Shown here: piece after piece, positions 17,710-26,399 of the stretch | How positions within the stretch are numbered: position 1 is the stretch's first letter | Layout: each line of letters opens with the position of its first letter | NCBI RefSeq assembly: GCF_030362855.1 | Contig: NZ_JAUCBP010000006.1 | Coordinates: forward strand, 1-64,000 | Reading direction: 5' to 3' | Length of the DNA stretch: 64,000 nt | Source: Neoalteromonas arenosi | Lineage (GTDB): Bacteria > Pseudomonadota > Gammaproteobacteria > Enterobacterales > Alteromonadaceae | Made by a program: the position numbers and the translations under genes | Notes under the pieces: generated by a model | Database searches by the model: none | What the model was told of the DNA's origin: nothing | The model's input: only the letters and a program-made list of their open reading frames with translations

Positions 17710-18157
17710 ATTTGTTGTAGCGCTGGGTTGGTTCGGTATATATGCCCCCATGGCAATGGGCGCTGTAGCGAGCAGTATCGGCTGCGGAATTGCCGGTCAA
17801 GCAGGGATTGGAGCTATGTTGGAAACTGAAAGTAGCTACGGTCGCTACATTGGAATTTCAGCATTCCCATCCACCTTTGTCATATACGGCATCGTTATAA
17901 TGTTTACTCTCAATCGAACAGTTACTATTGATAATGCAGGCGGCCTTTTTGGCGTTGGCACGCTGGCTGGTATAGCGATGCTTTACAGTGGAATTTGGCA
18001 GGGTAAAGCATGCGCAGCTGCAATAAATGCGGCCAAGGAAAAACCCGAAATATTTGGCCTATCACTAGCGCCCGCCGCTATTATCGAAGGCTTCGCAGTA
18101 TTCGCATTCGTTTTTGCTCTAGTGATCAGCGGTAACATAAGCGGAGCAGCAGTATGA
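17702..18157 (+). CDS. atpK: V-type ATPase subunit K (rotor proteolipid)
   Basis: This 151-residue c-subunit has four transmembrane helices, that is two fused hairpins. Only the second hairpin carries the ion-binding carboxylate, Glu129 (APAAIIEGFAVF). Compared from memory with the Na+-binding Enterococcus hirae NtpK, Thr58, Gln100 and Glu129 occupy positions of Na+ ligands, but the residue after Thr58 is Phe59 where NtpK has Gln. So the ion may be Na+ or H+. It overlaps subunit I by eight bases and subunit E by four. Confidence 0.93.
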   Translation: MNEFVVALGWFGIYAPMAMGAVASSIGCGIAGQAGIGAMLETESSYGRYIGISAFPSTFVIYGIVIMFTLNRTVTIDNAGGLFGVGTLAGIAMLYSGIWQGKACAAAINAAKEKPEIFGLSLAPAAIIEGFAVFAFVFALVISGNISGAAV

Positions 18158-18831
18158 GTGAACCGCAACAGATCTCACAAGGCGTCGACCAACTCATAGA
18201 GCGATTAAAGAATGAAGGGGTCGCTGCCGGCGAACAAAAAGCAAACGCGATAATTGCTGACGCAGAACAGCAGGCCAAACAAATTATTGCCAAAGCCAAG
18301 CAGGAGTCACAACAACGGATTAATAAGGCGCGAGAACAGGCACGCGAGTTCCAGTCAGCCGCCGAGTCCGCCTTAAAAATTGCGGTTCGTGACATGATGC
18401 TTGGCTTAAAGTCCGATTTAACTCGAGAGTTGAGTGAAGACTTGCAACGCCTTGTTAGCGAGGCCATGCTGAAAACTGAAGTATTGGAACAGCTCATTGT
18501 TGAGGCCGCCGCTAGTTCAATTAAAACGGCGAAAGCGGCAAAAAATATTGAAGTTATTCTGCCTGAAAAAATTATCGGTTTATCGGAACTGCGCAACGAC
18601 CCCAGTGCGTTAAAAACAGGTCCAATTTCTGAACTCGTGTTTGGATTGACCCAAAATAGATTGCGTGAAGGTGTATCTTTTGTTGTGTCCGAGGATCTGA
18701 ACGCCGGCATACAAATACGTTTAGTCGATAAGGATGTCACACTCGATTTAAGTGATTCCGCTGTTAGTGAACTTTTACTCGCCCATATACAACCTAGGTT
18801 TAGAGCAATGATCGAAGGAGTCATTCGATGA
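18154..18831 (+). CDS. atpE: V-type ATPase subunit E (peripheral stalk)
   Basis: Residues 1-85 form a long charged helix (GVDQLIERLKNEGVAAGEQ, ANAIIADAEQQAKQIIAKAK), followed by a compact C-terminal domain that contacts the head. It is 225 residues long, typical of bacterial subunit E. It begins inside the subunit K stop codon and overlaps the DUF2764 gene by four bases. No separate gene for the partner subunit G/H is present in the set, so this helix may pair with itself or with a partner encoded elsewhere. Confidence 0.85.
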   Translation: MSEPQQISQGVDQLIERLKNEGVAAGEQKANAIIADAEQQAKQIIAKAKQESQQRINKAREQAREFQSAAESALKIAVRDMMLGLKSDLTRELSEDLQRLVSEAMLKTEVLEQLIVEAAASSIKTAKAAKNIEVILPEKIIGLSELRNDPSALKTGPISELVFGLTQNRLREGVSFVVSEDLNAGIQIRLVDKDVTLDLSDSAVSELLLAHIQPRFRAMIEGVIR

Positions 18832-19541
18832 TCGCGACTGGTAGCGATAAATACGTAATGTTAATTACTAGTCTACCAAGGCCGGATGACTTATTTGTGG
18901 CACAGCGTACGCCACTCTCGCGTATTAAACTTGAACGCAGACTCAATGTATTATCAGTTGAAGAAAAGCGCATTTTGCAAAGTGTTGAGCGCGCTCTGGA
19001 TTGGCGCTTTCTCGACGCAAATTTAAGCGAACAAGTACTTTCAGATCGCGATCGCGAGGCCTACACGCGCGTAGCGAATCGCACCTTGAGAACTGTCATT
19101 CGCAATCGACTAGAGCTGCGAACACTGCTCGCCGCGTTGCGAATGCGCAAACAACAAATGCCTAAACCATTAGATGACCAATGGGGATTTGGACGCTGGC
19201 AATCACATATCAGGCGCCACTGGAATGAAAAAGATTTTGCCTTGTCTCAGACCTTTCCTTGGTTACCTACTGCGCAAAAATACTTAGACAATGACGACCC
19301 TCTTGCACTAGAGAAGTTGATCCTGACAGAAGCGATGAAACAGCTAAAAAGGTTAAGTTACCCGCACATGTATGACTTTGAGGCAGTAGTCATTTACGTA
19401 TTAAAGTGGAACTTGCTTGAACGTTCATTAAAAATGAACAGTTATGCAGCGAACAAGCGTTTCCAACAACTAATTCAGGATTGTGTAAACAGTTATACCG
19501 AAATCGACGATATATTAGGGAACGTAAATGCAGCAAACTAA
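18828..19541 (+). CDS. DUF2764 family protein, probable V-ATPase subunit C equivalent
   Basis: This 237-residue helical protein sits between subunits E and A, the place held by a DUF2764 protein in the V-ATPase operons of Chlamydiae and Bacteroidetes. The N-terminal phrase YVMLITSLPRPDDLF followed by LSRIKLERRLNVLS fits that family. Known V-ATPases place subunit C/d as the socket between rotor and shaft, and this protein is believed to take that role; that is inference. It overlaps the subunit A gene by 14 bases. Confidence 0.75.
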   Translation: MIATGSDKYVMLITSLPRPDDLFVAQRTPLSRIKLERRLNVLSVEEKRILQSVERALDWRFLDANLSEQVLSDRDREAYTRVANRTLRTVIRNRLELRTLLAALRMRKQQMPKPLDDQWGFGRWQSHIRRHWNEKDFALSQTFPWLPTAQKYLDNDDPLALEKLILTEAMKQLKRLSYPHMYDFEAVVIYVLKWNLLERSLKMNSYAANKRFQQLIQDCVNSYTEIDDILGNVNAAN

Positions 19542-21333
19542 CGCGACTCCCCCATCAGCAAAAGTAGTGTCTGTGCAGGATGATTTAGTCGAAATTCAAT
19601 TAGATGCAAACAGTACGCAGCGTCTAATGAAAAACGAAGTGATTTATATCTGCCCGAAAACTGAAAATGAGCAGCCTGTTTGGTTAAAAGCGGAAGTACT
19701 GAGAGTTCGCCACAATTGTGCTGATGCACAAGTTTATGAGAGTACACATGGGGTTGCTGTGGGTGATCCTGTCGTGCAAACCGGTCAAATGTTGTCGGTA
19801 ACACTGGGACCGGGCTTGCTTGGCCAGGTTTTCGACGGTTTGCAAACACCTCTTCCAGAGCTCGCTTCCCAATTCGGCACATTCTTGCCTAGAGGAGTGC
19901 AACTTTCAGCTTTGAATCAGCGCAAGAAATGGGCATTCACGCCCACAGCAAAAGCCGGTTCAACGATGCGTGCAGGAGACGCAATAGGCACCATTCAAGA
20001 GGGGAAAATACTGCACAAAATCATGTTGCCTTTTCATTGGCGCGGTAGCTTTAAGCTTGAATGGATACAGGAAGGAGCTTTTACTGTTACTGACGTTGTA
20101 GCGCGAGTATCAGACCCTAATAACCGTACTCATGATGTCACGCTTTCGCAATCTTGGCCGGTTCGCAAACCTCTCAATCAAGCACTTGTTAAAGGCAATA
20201 GCACGCAACGCCTCTACCCTACGGATCCCTTACTAACCGGTCAACGATTGATAGATACATTTTTCCCTATTGCTCGGGGTGGGACAGCTTGTATACCTGG
20301 TCCATTTGGAGCGGGCAAAACGGTACTACAAAATCTAATCTCTCGTTACGCAGACGTTGATGTAGTTATTATTGTTGCTTGTGGTGAACGAGCGGGTGAA
20401 GTTGTCGAGACAATCACTGAGTTTCCACAATTACCCGATCCTCAGGGCAATGGCAGCCTGATGGATAGAACCATTATTATTTGCAATACATCTTCAATGC
20501 CTGTAGCCGCTCGCGAGGCCTCTATTTACACTGGTATTACGGTGGGTGAGTATTATCAGCAAATGGGGTTAGACGTTCTAATTATTGCTGACTCCACATC
20601 TCGCTGGGCTCAGGCTATGCGCGAAACGTCTGGTCGGTTAGAAGAAATCCCAGGCGAAGAAGGATTTCCTGCCTATTTGGAGTCGTCCATCAAAAGTGTG
20701 TATGAACGTGCCGGCAGCTTTAAAACCAATGATGGAACACATGGCAGTCTTACGCTTATTGGCACAGTTTCCCCAGCCGGTGGTAACTTCGATGAACCAG
20801 TAACACAAGCAACTCTAGCAACAGTTAAATGTTTCTTAGGTCTATCTTCAGAACGCGCTTACAAACGTTTTTACCCCGCAGTCGATCCATTGAACTCATG
20901 GTCTCGCTACCGGGAGCAATTGGATGAATGGTTTGATGAGCATCAGCAATCCGGTTGGAGTGATTCTGTAGAACACGTGATTGCATTGATCAAAAATGGC
21001 CAAGCAGTGCTCGAGATGATGCAAGTTACGGGAGAGGACGGAGTTACGCTTGAAGACTTTGTTCAGTATTTAAAAGGTTTATTTGTCGATATGGTTTACT
21101 TGCAGCAAGATGCATTCGACCCAGTTGATGCCGCATGTTCGTTAGACCGGCAAAAGCAATTATTTAATCTCATACTGGAATACGTGGATTGCGATTATTC
21201 ATTCGCCGACAAACAAGAAGCCCGTCAGTATTTCACAGCGCTAACCGGAAAATTCAAGAATTTGAACTACACCAAAGAGTCAACGCCCACCTACCGGCAG
21301 TTGCTTGACGCTTTACAAACAAGAAAAGGCTAA
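19528..21333 (+). CDS. atpA: V-type ATPase subunit A (catalytic)
   Basis: This catalytic ATP-binding subunit has 601 residues. The P-loop GPFGAGKT has Lys264, GERAGEVVE carries the catalytic glutamate, and TSRWAQAMRETSGRLEEIPGEEG and GTVSPAGGNFDEPVT (the bulge region specific to V/A-type A subunits) are intact. It is the last gene of the B-D-I-K-E-DUF2764-A series. The stop is four bases from the convergent TPR gene stop, leaving no room for a separate terminator. The symbol follows V-type nomenclature. Confidence 0.96.
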   Translation: MQQTNATPPSAKVVSVQDDLVEIQLDANSTQRLMKNEVIYICPKTENEQPVWLKAEVLRVRHNCADAQVYESTHGVAVGDPVVQTGQMLSVTLGPGLLGQVFDGLQTPLPELASQFGTFLPRGVQLSALNQRKKWAFTPTAKAGSTMRAGDAIGTIQEGKILHKIMLPFHWRGSFKLEWIQEGAFTVTDVVARVSDPNNRTHDVTLSQSWPVRKPLNQALVKGNSTQRLYPTDPLLTGQRLIDTFFPIARGGTACIPGPFGAGKTVLQNLISRYADVDVVIIVACGERAGEVVETITEFPQLPDPQGNGSLMDRTIIICNTSSMPVAAREASIYTGITVGEYYQQMGLDVLIIADSTSRWAQAMRETSGRLEEIPGEEGFPAYLESSIKSVYERAGSFKTNDGTHGSLTLIGTVSPAGGNFDEPVTQATLATVKCFLGLSSERAYKRFYPAVDPLNSWSRYREQLDEWFDEHQQSGWSDSVEHVIALIKNGQAVLEMMQVTGEDGVTLEDFVQYLKGLFVDMVYLQQDAFDPVDAACSLDRQKQLFNLILEYVDCDYSFADKQEARQYFTALTGKFKNLNYTKESTPTYRQLLDALQTRKG

Positions 21334-21337
21334 CTTG

Positions 21338-22594
21338 TCAGTTCACTGCTTGCATTGCGATAACCTTCTCTTGTTCTGTAGCGATGTAAGAGACCCAGCG
21401 CTCAGCTAAATCTCGGCTATCTGGATACTCTGCGGCACGCTCACATGCAGTAATGGCTGCGGTATACGCGTTCATATTAAAATTAGCCATACCGATCAAT
21501 AAATATGACTCACCGACGTACTTGGGTGTCAAGCCTCTTTCAATCGCCAATTTTGCAGTTTCCGCAGCTTTTCGCCACTGGTTTGAATCGTACAACAAAT
21601 ACGCCAGTCGCAAAGTCAACTCTCCGTCGTCAGCAAGATTTGCTGCCTTAGCCAATGTCGCCATGGATAATTCATCTTCTGCCGCCAAACGCCACGCTTG
21701 TGACAACATTTCATAGTTTCGCTGGCTGCCCTTAATTGTAGAGTCATCAATTGCTGCTTCGAGCAAATGCGCGGCTTTAATTGGCACTTTCTCAGACATA
21801 TATAAACTGGCTAAATTGATCAGTTGAGATGAGTCGGTCAGCTTGCCAGCTTCATACAGTGATTCCATCAATACCGTCTGTTTGTCGAGACGGTCGACCT
21901 GGCCAAAAATAGACGCTAGATACAAAATATACGTGGACTTGGGATAGTGTTTTATCAGCGTTTCAAGTGTTGTGATCATATTGTCCATTTGCTTTAGCTC
22001 AAAATAGGTCGCGTTTTGCAATAACAACACATTTTCTTTAGGTACCTTGCCCGCCAACCGATTAATCTCGCGTGCGGCTTGAATGGCTTCTAATGCCGCC
22101 TGCCAGTCTGATAACTTATAATTTGCTTGGGCTAGCAGCGTCCAATCATCGGCGGAGGGCGTTTCAGAAATAGCGATGAGTTGCTGCCCCAGTTCTCGTG
22201 CAGAGCTATAGTCCTCAAGTACAAGGTTAAGTTGCATTAATGTCCTCGTGACACGTTGATGCAAAAAGTCTGGAATATCCCCGGCATAATCCAGTACTCG
22301 ACTGAATGCTGGCATAGAAGCGGCTTCACCATCCTGTTTATATAGAATTGTGCCTTTTAAATAGTATAACTGTGCTTTCTCATACTTAGTTAGACGGCTC
22401 CAACTAAGTGTTTCTTCAAGTTCTAGCAATGCTTCTTGAGTTTCTTCATTGTCAACGAGTAGATTTATCTGCTCAACCGCTCTAAACACATTTAGGCTCA
22501 TTGCATAGGTTTTTTTGCGTTTAGCCTCAGCTGTTGTAGCCAGACACACAAGCAGTATCAATAATACACTTTGCACTTTCATTGCTAGACTCAT
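21338..22594 (-). CDS. TPR protein of the TonB2-type system
   Basis: This exported protein of 418 residues has a signal peptide (MKVQSVLLILLVCLATTAEA after MSLA) and a series of TPR-like helical repeats over nearly all its length. It is the last gene of the DUF3450-TtpC-ExbB-ExbD-TonB operon, the position such a TPR protein holds in Vibrio and Alteromonadales. Its exact role is not established; it probably assembles with the TonB complex in the periplasm. It overlaps the tonB gene by four bases. Confidence 0.8.
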   Translation of the reverse strand: MSLAMKVQSVLLILLVCLATTAEAKRKKTYAMSLNVFRAVEQINLLVDNEETQEALLELEETLSWSRLTKYEKAQLYYLKGTILYKQDGEAASMPAFSRVLDYAGDIPDFLHQRVTRTLMQLNLVLEDYSSARELGQQLIAISETPSADDWTLLAQANYKLSDWQAALEAIQAAREINRLAGKVPKENVLLLQNATYFELKQMDNMITTLETLIKHYPKSTYILYLASIFGQVDRLDKQTVLMESLYEAGKLTDSSQLINLASLYMSEKVPIKAAHLLEAAIDDSTIKGSQRNYEMLSQAWRLAAEDELSMATLAKAANLADDGELTLRLAYLLYDSNQWRKAAETAKLAIERGLTPKYVGESYLLIGMANFNMNAYTAAITACERAAEYPDSRDLAERWVSYIATEQEKVIAMQAVN

Positions 22595-23259
22595 TGCTCG
22601 TCTCTTTGGTCTAAATAGTAATTGAATAAATTGCGTACGTTAGGCACTTCAATCGGCTCTCCATCAATAATACGCGGCTTGTATTTGAATTTTTTTGCCG
22701 CTTCAACTGAGGACCTAACAAAATAGCGATGGCACTGACCGGGCACCGACTCTACGTCTTTTGTCGAACCGGTTACAGTTACAGTAAATTGCACCAAACA
22801 CGTGCCTTCAAGACCTTCCATTGAGGCTTTGATAGGATAGGCTGGCGCGACTTTTACTATGGGTAAATACTCGCCATCCCCTTGACCGACGCCAATACCA
22901 CCAACATCGACATTCATTCCGGTGTCTACCGTCGGCACGGCAACCTCTAGCGCACCATCGCCCAAATCCTGCTGTTCCGATTGCGGGCTTGGTGGTGCAG
23001 GAGGTGCCTGCTGTTGTTCTGGCTTGGTCGGTTTGCGTCTATTGTGAGCAGACGACTCCTCTCGCTTGACTCGAACGAAATCTAACATATTCGCCCGTAC
23101 ACTTTGATCGAGCTCTTTGTGACTGGCCTCAATCAACACGTGCATAAACAGTGTCAATCCACCGGCGATTGCTATCCCAAACATGAGCAATAGCACGAAT
23201 CGAAGACTGTAGGTGCGATCAGATATCTGTTCTAGTTGGTCAATAAAAACGGACTTCAT
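22591..23259 (-). CDS. tonB2: TonB-family energy transducer (TonB2-like)
   Basis: This 222-residue protein has an N-terminal membrane anchor (RFVLLLMFGIAIAGGLTLFMHVLI), a short Pro-rich spacer (around QQQAPPAPPSPQ) and a C-terminal TonB domain with YLPIVKVAPAYPIKASMEGLEG and CLVQFTVTVTGSTKDV. It transmits energy from the ExbB/ExbD motor to outer-membrane receptors. The short spacer is typical of TonB2-type proteins, which need the TtpC helper encoded upstream. It overlaps exbD by one base. Confidence 0.9.
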   Translation of the reverse strand: MKSVFIDQLEQISDRTYSLRFVLLLMFGIAIAGGLTLFMHVLIEASHKELDQSVRANMLDFVRVKREESSAHNRRKPTKPEQQQAPPAPPSPQSEQQDLGDGALEVAVPTVDTGMNVDVGGIGVGQGDGEYLPIVKVAPAYPIKASMEGLEGTCLVQFTVTVTGSTKDVESVPGQCHRYFVRSSVEAAKKFKYKPRIIDGEPIEVPNVRNLFNYYLDQRDEQ

Positions 23260-23666
23260 CAGTTTCTATCCGCCGCCAGCGCGATATCGTAGACGCCCGC
23301 TTTACGCGACGCATCCATAACCTGAACCAACACTTCATTCCGAGACATTCGATCAGCCTGAATCACCACAATACCTTTGGGATTTTCGGCATGTAGCCGT
23401 TCAATGTTTGGTCGTAGTGCACGCACGTCAACTTCACGGCGATTTATCCAAACTTTATTATTTGCGTCAATGGCAATCAGGATATTGGCTTTTTCTTGTA
23501 CAACTGATGTCGATGCCTGTGGTGCATCGACCTCGATACCCGACAACTTTACGAACGTGGCCGTTACGATAAAAAAGATCAGCATGATAAATACGACATC
23601 AAGCATTGGAGTGATATCAACACTGGCTTCCTGATCTTGAGCTTGAGCCGATATGAATCTACGCAT
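23259..23666 (-). CDS. exbD2: Biopolymer transport protein ExbD (ExbD2-like)
   Basis: This 135-residue protein has a single transmembrane helix. It carries the proton-carrying aspartate in DITPMLDVVFIMLIFFIVTATF and a periplasmic domain with IVVIQADRMSRNEVLVQVMDASRKAG. It forms the proton channel with ExbB. It overlaps the ExbB gene upstream by eight bases. Confidence 0.95.
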   Translation of the reverse strand: MRRFISAQAQDQEASVDITPMLDVVFIMLIFFIVTATFVKLSGIEVDAPQASTSVVQEKANILIAIDANNKVWINRREVDVRALRPNIERLHAENPKGIVVIQADRMSRNEVLVQVMDASRKAGVYDIALAADRN

Positions 23667-24225
23667 GTTTCACCACCTTTTTGAGCCGCACATGGCGCTC
23701 TTCCATTCTAAAACTGTCAAAAAATGATAATTTCACAACTTCAGCTTTTTTGATTAAATAGTTGGATACCATTAGGCCCGATATCGCTACAACCATACCC
23801 GCCATTGTAGAAATCGTTGCTTTTGAAACCCCTCCCGCTGTGGTTCTGGCACTGTTGTTACCGGTGATGGCCAATGCATCAAAGATCTCCAGCATTCCCA
23901 TAACGGTGCCAAGCAACCCTAACAAAGGACAGATTTTTACTAGCGTCCGGATCAGTTGAAGATTGCGTTGCATATCGCGAGATAAGCGACTGATTAACAG
24001 CTGCCGCAATTGGCCGGCATGCCAACTACGATGCTCTGGCAGGTCCCGCCACATCGATTTGGCGATTTGCTGTTTATTCGGTAATACCACGGTAAAAAAC
24101 GCAAGCCGCTCAATGATCAGCGCCCACATAAATGCTGCGATGATAATTATTAACAGTAAAATATCGCCGCCAAGCTCGAGCATATCTCCAAGCCATGGAA
24201 ACAAATTATCAAGAAATACGGGCAT
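23659..24225 (-). CDS. exbB2: MotA/TolQ/ExbB proton channel protein (ExbB2-like)
   Basis: This 188-residue inner-membrane protein has three transmembrane helices. The conserved region runs from LVKICPLLGLLGTVMGMLEIFDALAITG to GGVSKATISTMAGMVVAISGLMVSNYL, as in ExbB and TolQ. It is one of two ExbB-type proteins in the operon and, being short with no periplasmic extension, corresponds to ExbB2. Six bases separate it from the upstream ttpC-like gene. Confidence 0.93.
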   Translation of the reverse strand: MPVFLDNLFPWLGDMLELGGDILLLIIIIAAFMWALIIERLAFFTVVLPNKQQIAKSMWRDLPEHRSWHAGQLRQLLISRLSRDMQRNLQLIRTLVKICPLLGLLGTVMGMLEIFDALAITGNNSARTTAGGVSKATISTMAGMVVAISGLMVSNYLIKKAEVVKLSFFDSFRMEERHVRLKKVVKHA

Positions 24226-24231
24226 CCTGGC

Positions 24232-25632
24232 CTACCCCTCTGACTTTTCCGCTTGCACAGCAACCAAAGCGACTGACTCTTGCTCAATGATTTGTGACAA
24301 CTTAGTAGCCTTATCGTTTACTAAGTTATGCAGCAGTAATGCTGGTATTGCTACGGTTAAGCCCAAGACAGTGGTTACTAATGCTTGTGAAATCCCACCC
24401 GCCATTAGTTTAGGATCACCGGCACCAAACAGTGTGATCGCTTGGAACGTAATTATCATGCCTGTCACGGTACCTAACAAACCCAGTAGCGGAGCAATTG
24501 CGGCACTTATTTTTAGAAAAGACAGTCCTCGTGTTATTTTGGGTATCTCGCGCAAAACAGCTTCACCCAATTTTAGCTCCAATGACTCAAGGCCTTCGTC
24601 GCGATTCTTTAAATAAACCTTAATAATCCGACCGAGCGCATTGTTTCCGGGATTGTCCAGTTGCGTGAGTTGCGAACGAATCCGCGCATCTTCAATCATC
24701 AGTACTACATAACGAATTAGCGCTAAAACAATGACGACTGCGCCTAGACTAAGAATGATGTAGCCAATCACCCCACCTTGTTGGACGCGCTCGCGCAAGT
24801 CAGGAGCAGCGCCCATTAACGCAATCAACTGGCCCCTTACAGGATCTATGGTCATGGCTACTAATTCGCCTGATTTATCAGCAATAGCTTCAGCGCCACT
24901 CATATAACGATTCGATGGCTGACGCGCGAACTCAACCAGTCGGCCAGTTTCCATTATTCGTTGAACGTATTTGCCATTTGCGACCAGGTTAAATGTTCCA
25001 ACCCGTATAACATCTTCAATCGTTTCTTCACCATCAGCATTTAAGACAGTTTGTTGTGACATGACGATCTTGCCTGATTCAGTCATTTCTCGCTGTAACT
25101 CAAACCACAACGCTTCTATTTCTTCGACCGTGGGTAATTCAGTGGACGATCCCATTTTGGTCGAAAAAGCATTTAAATCAGCAGTGCGTTGTGGATAGTG
25201 TATTTGCACTAGTGAGTTTTCAAACTGTGCCTGTGTATCATTGGCGACGAGTTGCAGAACACCAAAGAGCTCTTTTAAAGCACCTAAGCGCTCACTGAGA
25301 CGCTCCTGCAACAAGGTGATCTGTTGGTCATTATCTTCAAACATCTGCTCGCGAGTTGCGCTAAGGGCCTCAGCAACTTCTCGTTGACGTTGAATATCTG
25401 CAAGCATGGCTGCCTGTTTGTCTTTGGCTTGACGAAACTCTGCAATCCGTTGTTGATTAAATATCGTATCTGTACGATTGCCCTCTTTGACCTGCTCCAA
25501 TAACTGGTCAAGGGACACTACTTTTCGCGAGACTTGCTGTTCATCAGTAACTTCGGCCTCTGTATCCTGTGCGCAAACCAACATAGAACAACATAAAGAG
25601 ACTAAAAAAACTATCCAGATCGATTGTTTCAT
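24232..25632 (-). CDS. ttpC: TtpC-like ExbB-family protein with periplasmic coiled coil
   Basis: This protein of 466 residues has a signal peptide (IVFLVSLCCSMLVCAQ), about 240 periplasmic residues rich in coiled coil (RQAKDKQAAMLADIQRQREVAEALSATREQM), and a C-terminal ExbB-like channel domain (LSFLKISAAIAPLLGLLGTVTGM, GGISQALVTTVLGLTVAIPALLLHNLV). In Vibrio, TtpC is needed for TonB2-dependent iron uptake. The domain order and operon position match. It overlaps the DUF3450 gene by one base. Confidence 0.88.
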   Translation of the reverse strand: MKQSIWIVFLVSLCCSMLVCAQDTEAEVTDEQQVSRKVVSLDQLLEQVKEGNRTDTIFNQQRIAEFRQAKDKQAAMLADIQRQREVAEALSATREQMFEDNDQQITLLQERLSERLGALKELFGVLQLVANDTQAQFENSLVQIHYPQRTADLNAFSTKMGSSTELPTVEEIEALWFELQREMTESGKIVMSQQTVLNADGEETIEDVIRVGTFNLVANGKYVQRIMETGRLVEFARQPSNRYMSGAEAIADKSGELVAMTIDPVRGQLIALMGAAPDLRERVQQGGVIGYIILSLGAVVIVLALIRYVVLMIEDARIRSQLTQLDNPGNNALGRIIKVYLKNRDEGLESLELKLGEAVLREIPKITRGLSFLKISAAIAPLLGLLGTVTGMIITFQAITLFGAGDPKLMAGGISQALVTTVLGLTVAIPALLLHNLVNDKATKLSQIIEQESVALVAVQAEKSEG

Positions 25633-26399
25633 TAGCGCACCTCCAACGTTGAATAAAGCGGAATCGTGATCAATTCAGGCGAAATTTCTTCACGGGCAAT
25701 TTTCAGACCTTTTGTCACATGACGTAAAAATTGACGTTCGGTAAGCGCAAGCCATTGCTTGGCAACGGGATCCCACATCCCTACTTTTTCGCCAGCCAAG
25801 TCGCGATACAACAGAGCGATGCGTCCAATTCGCAGAAAATCGACGGCAAATTGTTGCTCTTCAAGTTGCACTCGTCCTTTGTAGGATTCGATTGTGTAAC
25901 CATATTCATTTTCTATTTGATAGGCCTCAAACACGCGCCGACACTTCTCTGATGTCGAGAACTCGGATTTTTCTAACAGAATACGCAAGCCGTGAATTCG
26001 TTCTTCGCGCTCTTGTGTTAGGAAAGGAAAGTCTAAACGCACAAAGTTTTCTAAGGCATCGACCATGCGCACCAATAAGGGCATGATTTGGCGCTCTATC
26101 TGAGTGGCATTGCTGATGGAGAAGTCCAATTTGTCGATCTCTGTCTGCTGATCGTTGAGTTGACGCTGGAGCATTGCGTTATACATATTCAACCCATCAA
26201 CAATTTTGAGTTGTTCTATGTATTGTTTTTCCAATACTCTTGCCGCTTCGTTCTCTTTATCGACTTCTGCTTGAGCCTCACGATTCTGTTCAAGGCGTTG
26301 TAAACCCTGTTCAACCAGTGCTTCAGTTTGTTCTTGAGAATATGCATGAGTTGCATAAGTCAAACATAAACCCAAAATCAGTAATCCACTGCGCCTCAT
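25632..26399 (-). CDS. DUF3450 family periplasmic coiled-coil protein
   Basis: This 255-residue protein has a signal peptide (LLILGLCLTYATHAYS), a coiled coil over residues 25-100, and a C-terminal domain with FLRIGRIALLYRDLAGEKVG, typical of DUF3450. It is the first gene of the TonB2-type operon, the usual place of this family in Alteromonadales and Vibrio. Its role is unproven but presumably assists TtpC. The promoter should lie in 26400-26700; I could not identify a convincing Fur box there. Confidence 0.85.
   Translation of the reverse strand: MRRSGLLILGLCLTYATHAYSQEQTEALVEQGLQRLEQNREAQAEVDKENEAARVLEKQYIEQLKIVDGLNMYNAMLQRQLNDQQTEIDKLDFSISNATQIERQIMPLLVRMVDALENFVRLDFPFLTQEREERIHGLRILLEKSEFSTSEKCRRVFEAYQIENEYGYTIESYKGRVQLEEQQFAVDFLRIGRIALLYRDLAGEKVGMWDPVAKQWLALTERQFLRHVTKGLKIAREEISPELITIPLYSTLEVR

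Noticed and set aside
18126-18824. Minus-strand frame of 232 codons antisense to V-ATPase subunit E
   Set aside because: Its Ser/Ala/Cys-rich translation is typical of an antisense shadow; subunit E on the plus strand overlaps its neighbours as an operon gene should.
21338-22594. Assignment of the TPR gene to the V-type ATPase operon
   Set aside because: It is on the opposite strand and converges on subunit A; it overlaps tonB instead and belongs to the TonB2-type operon.
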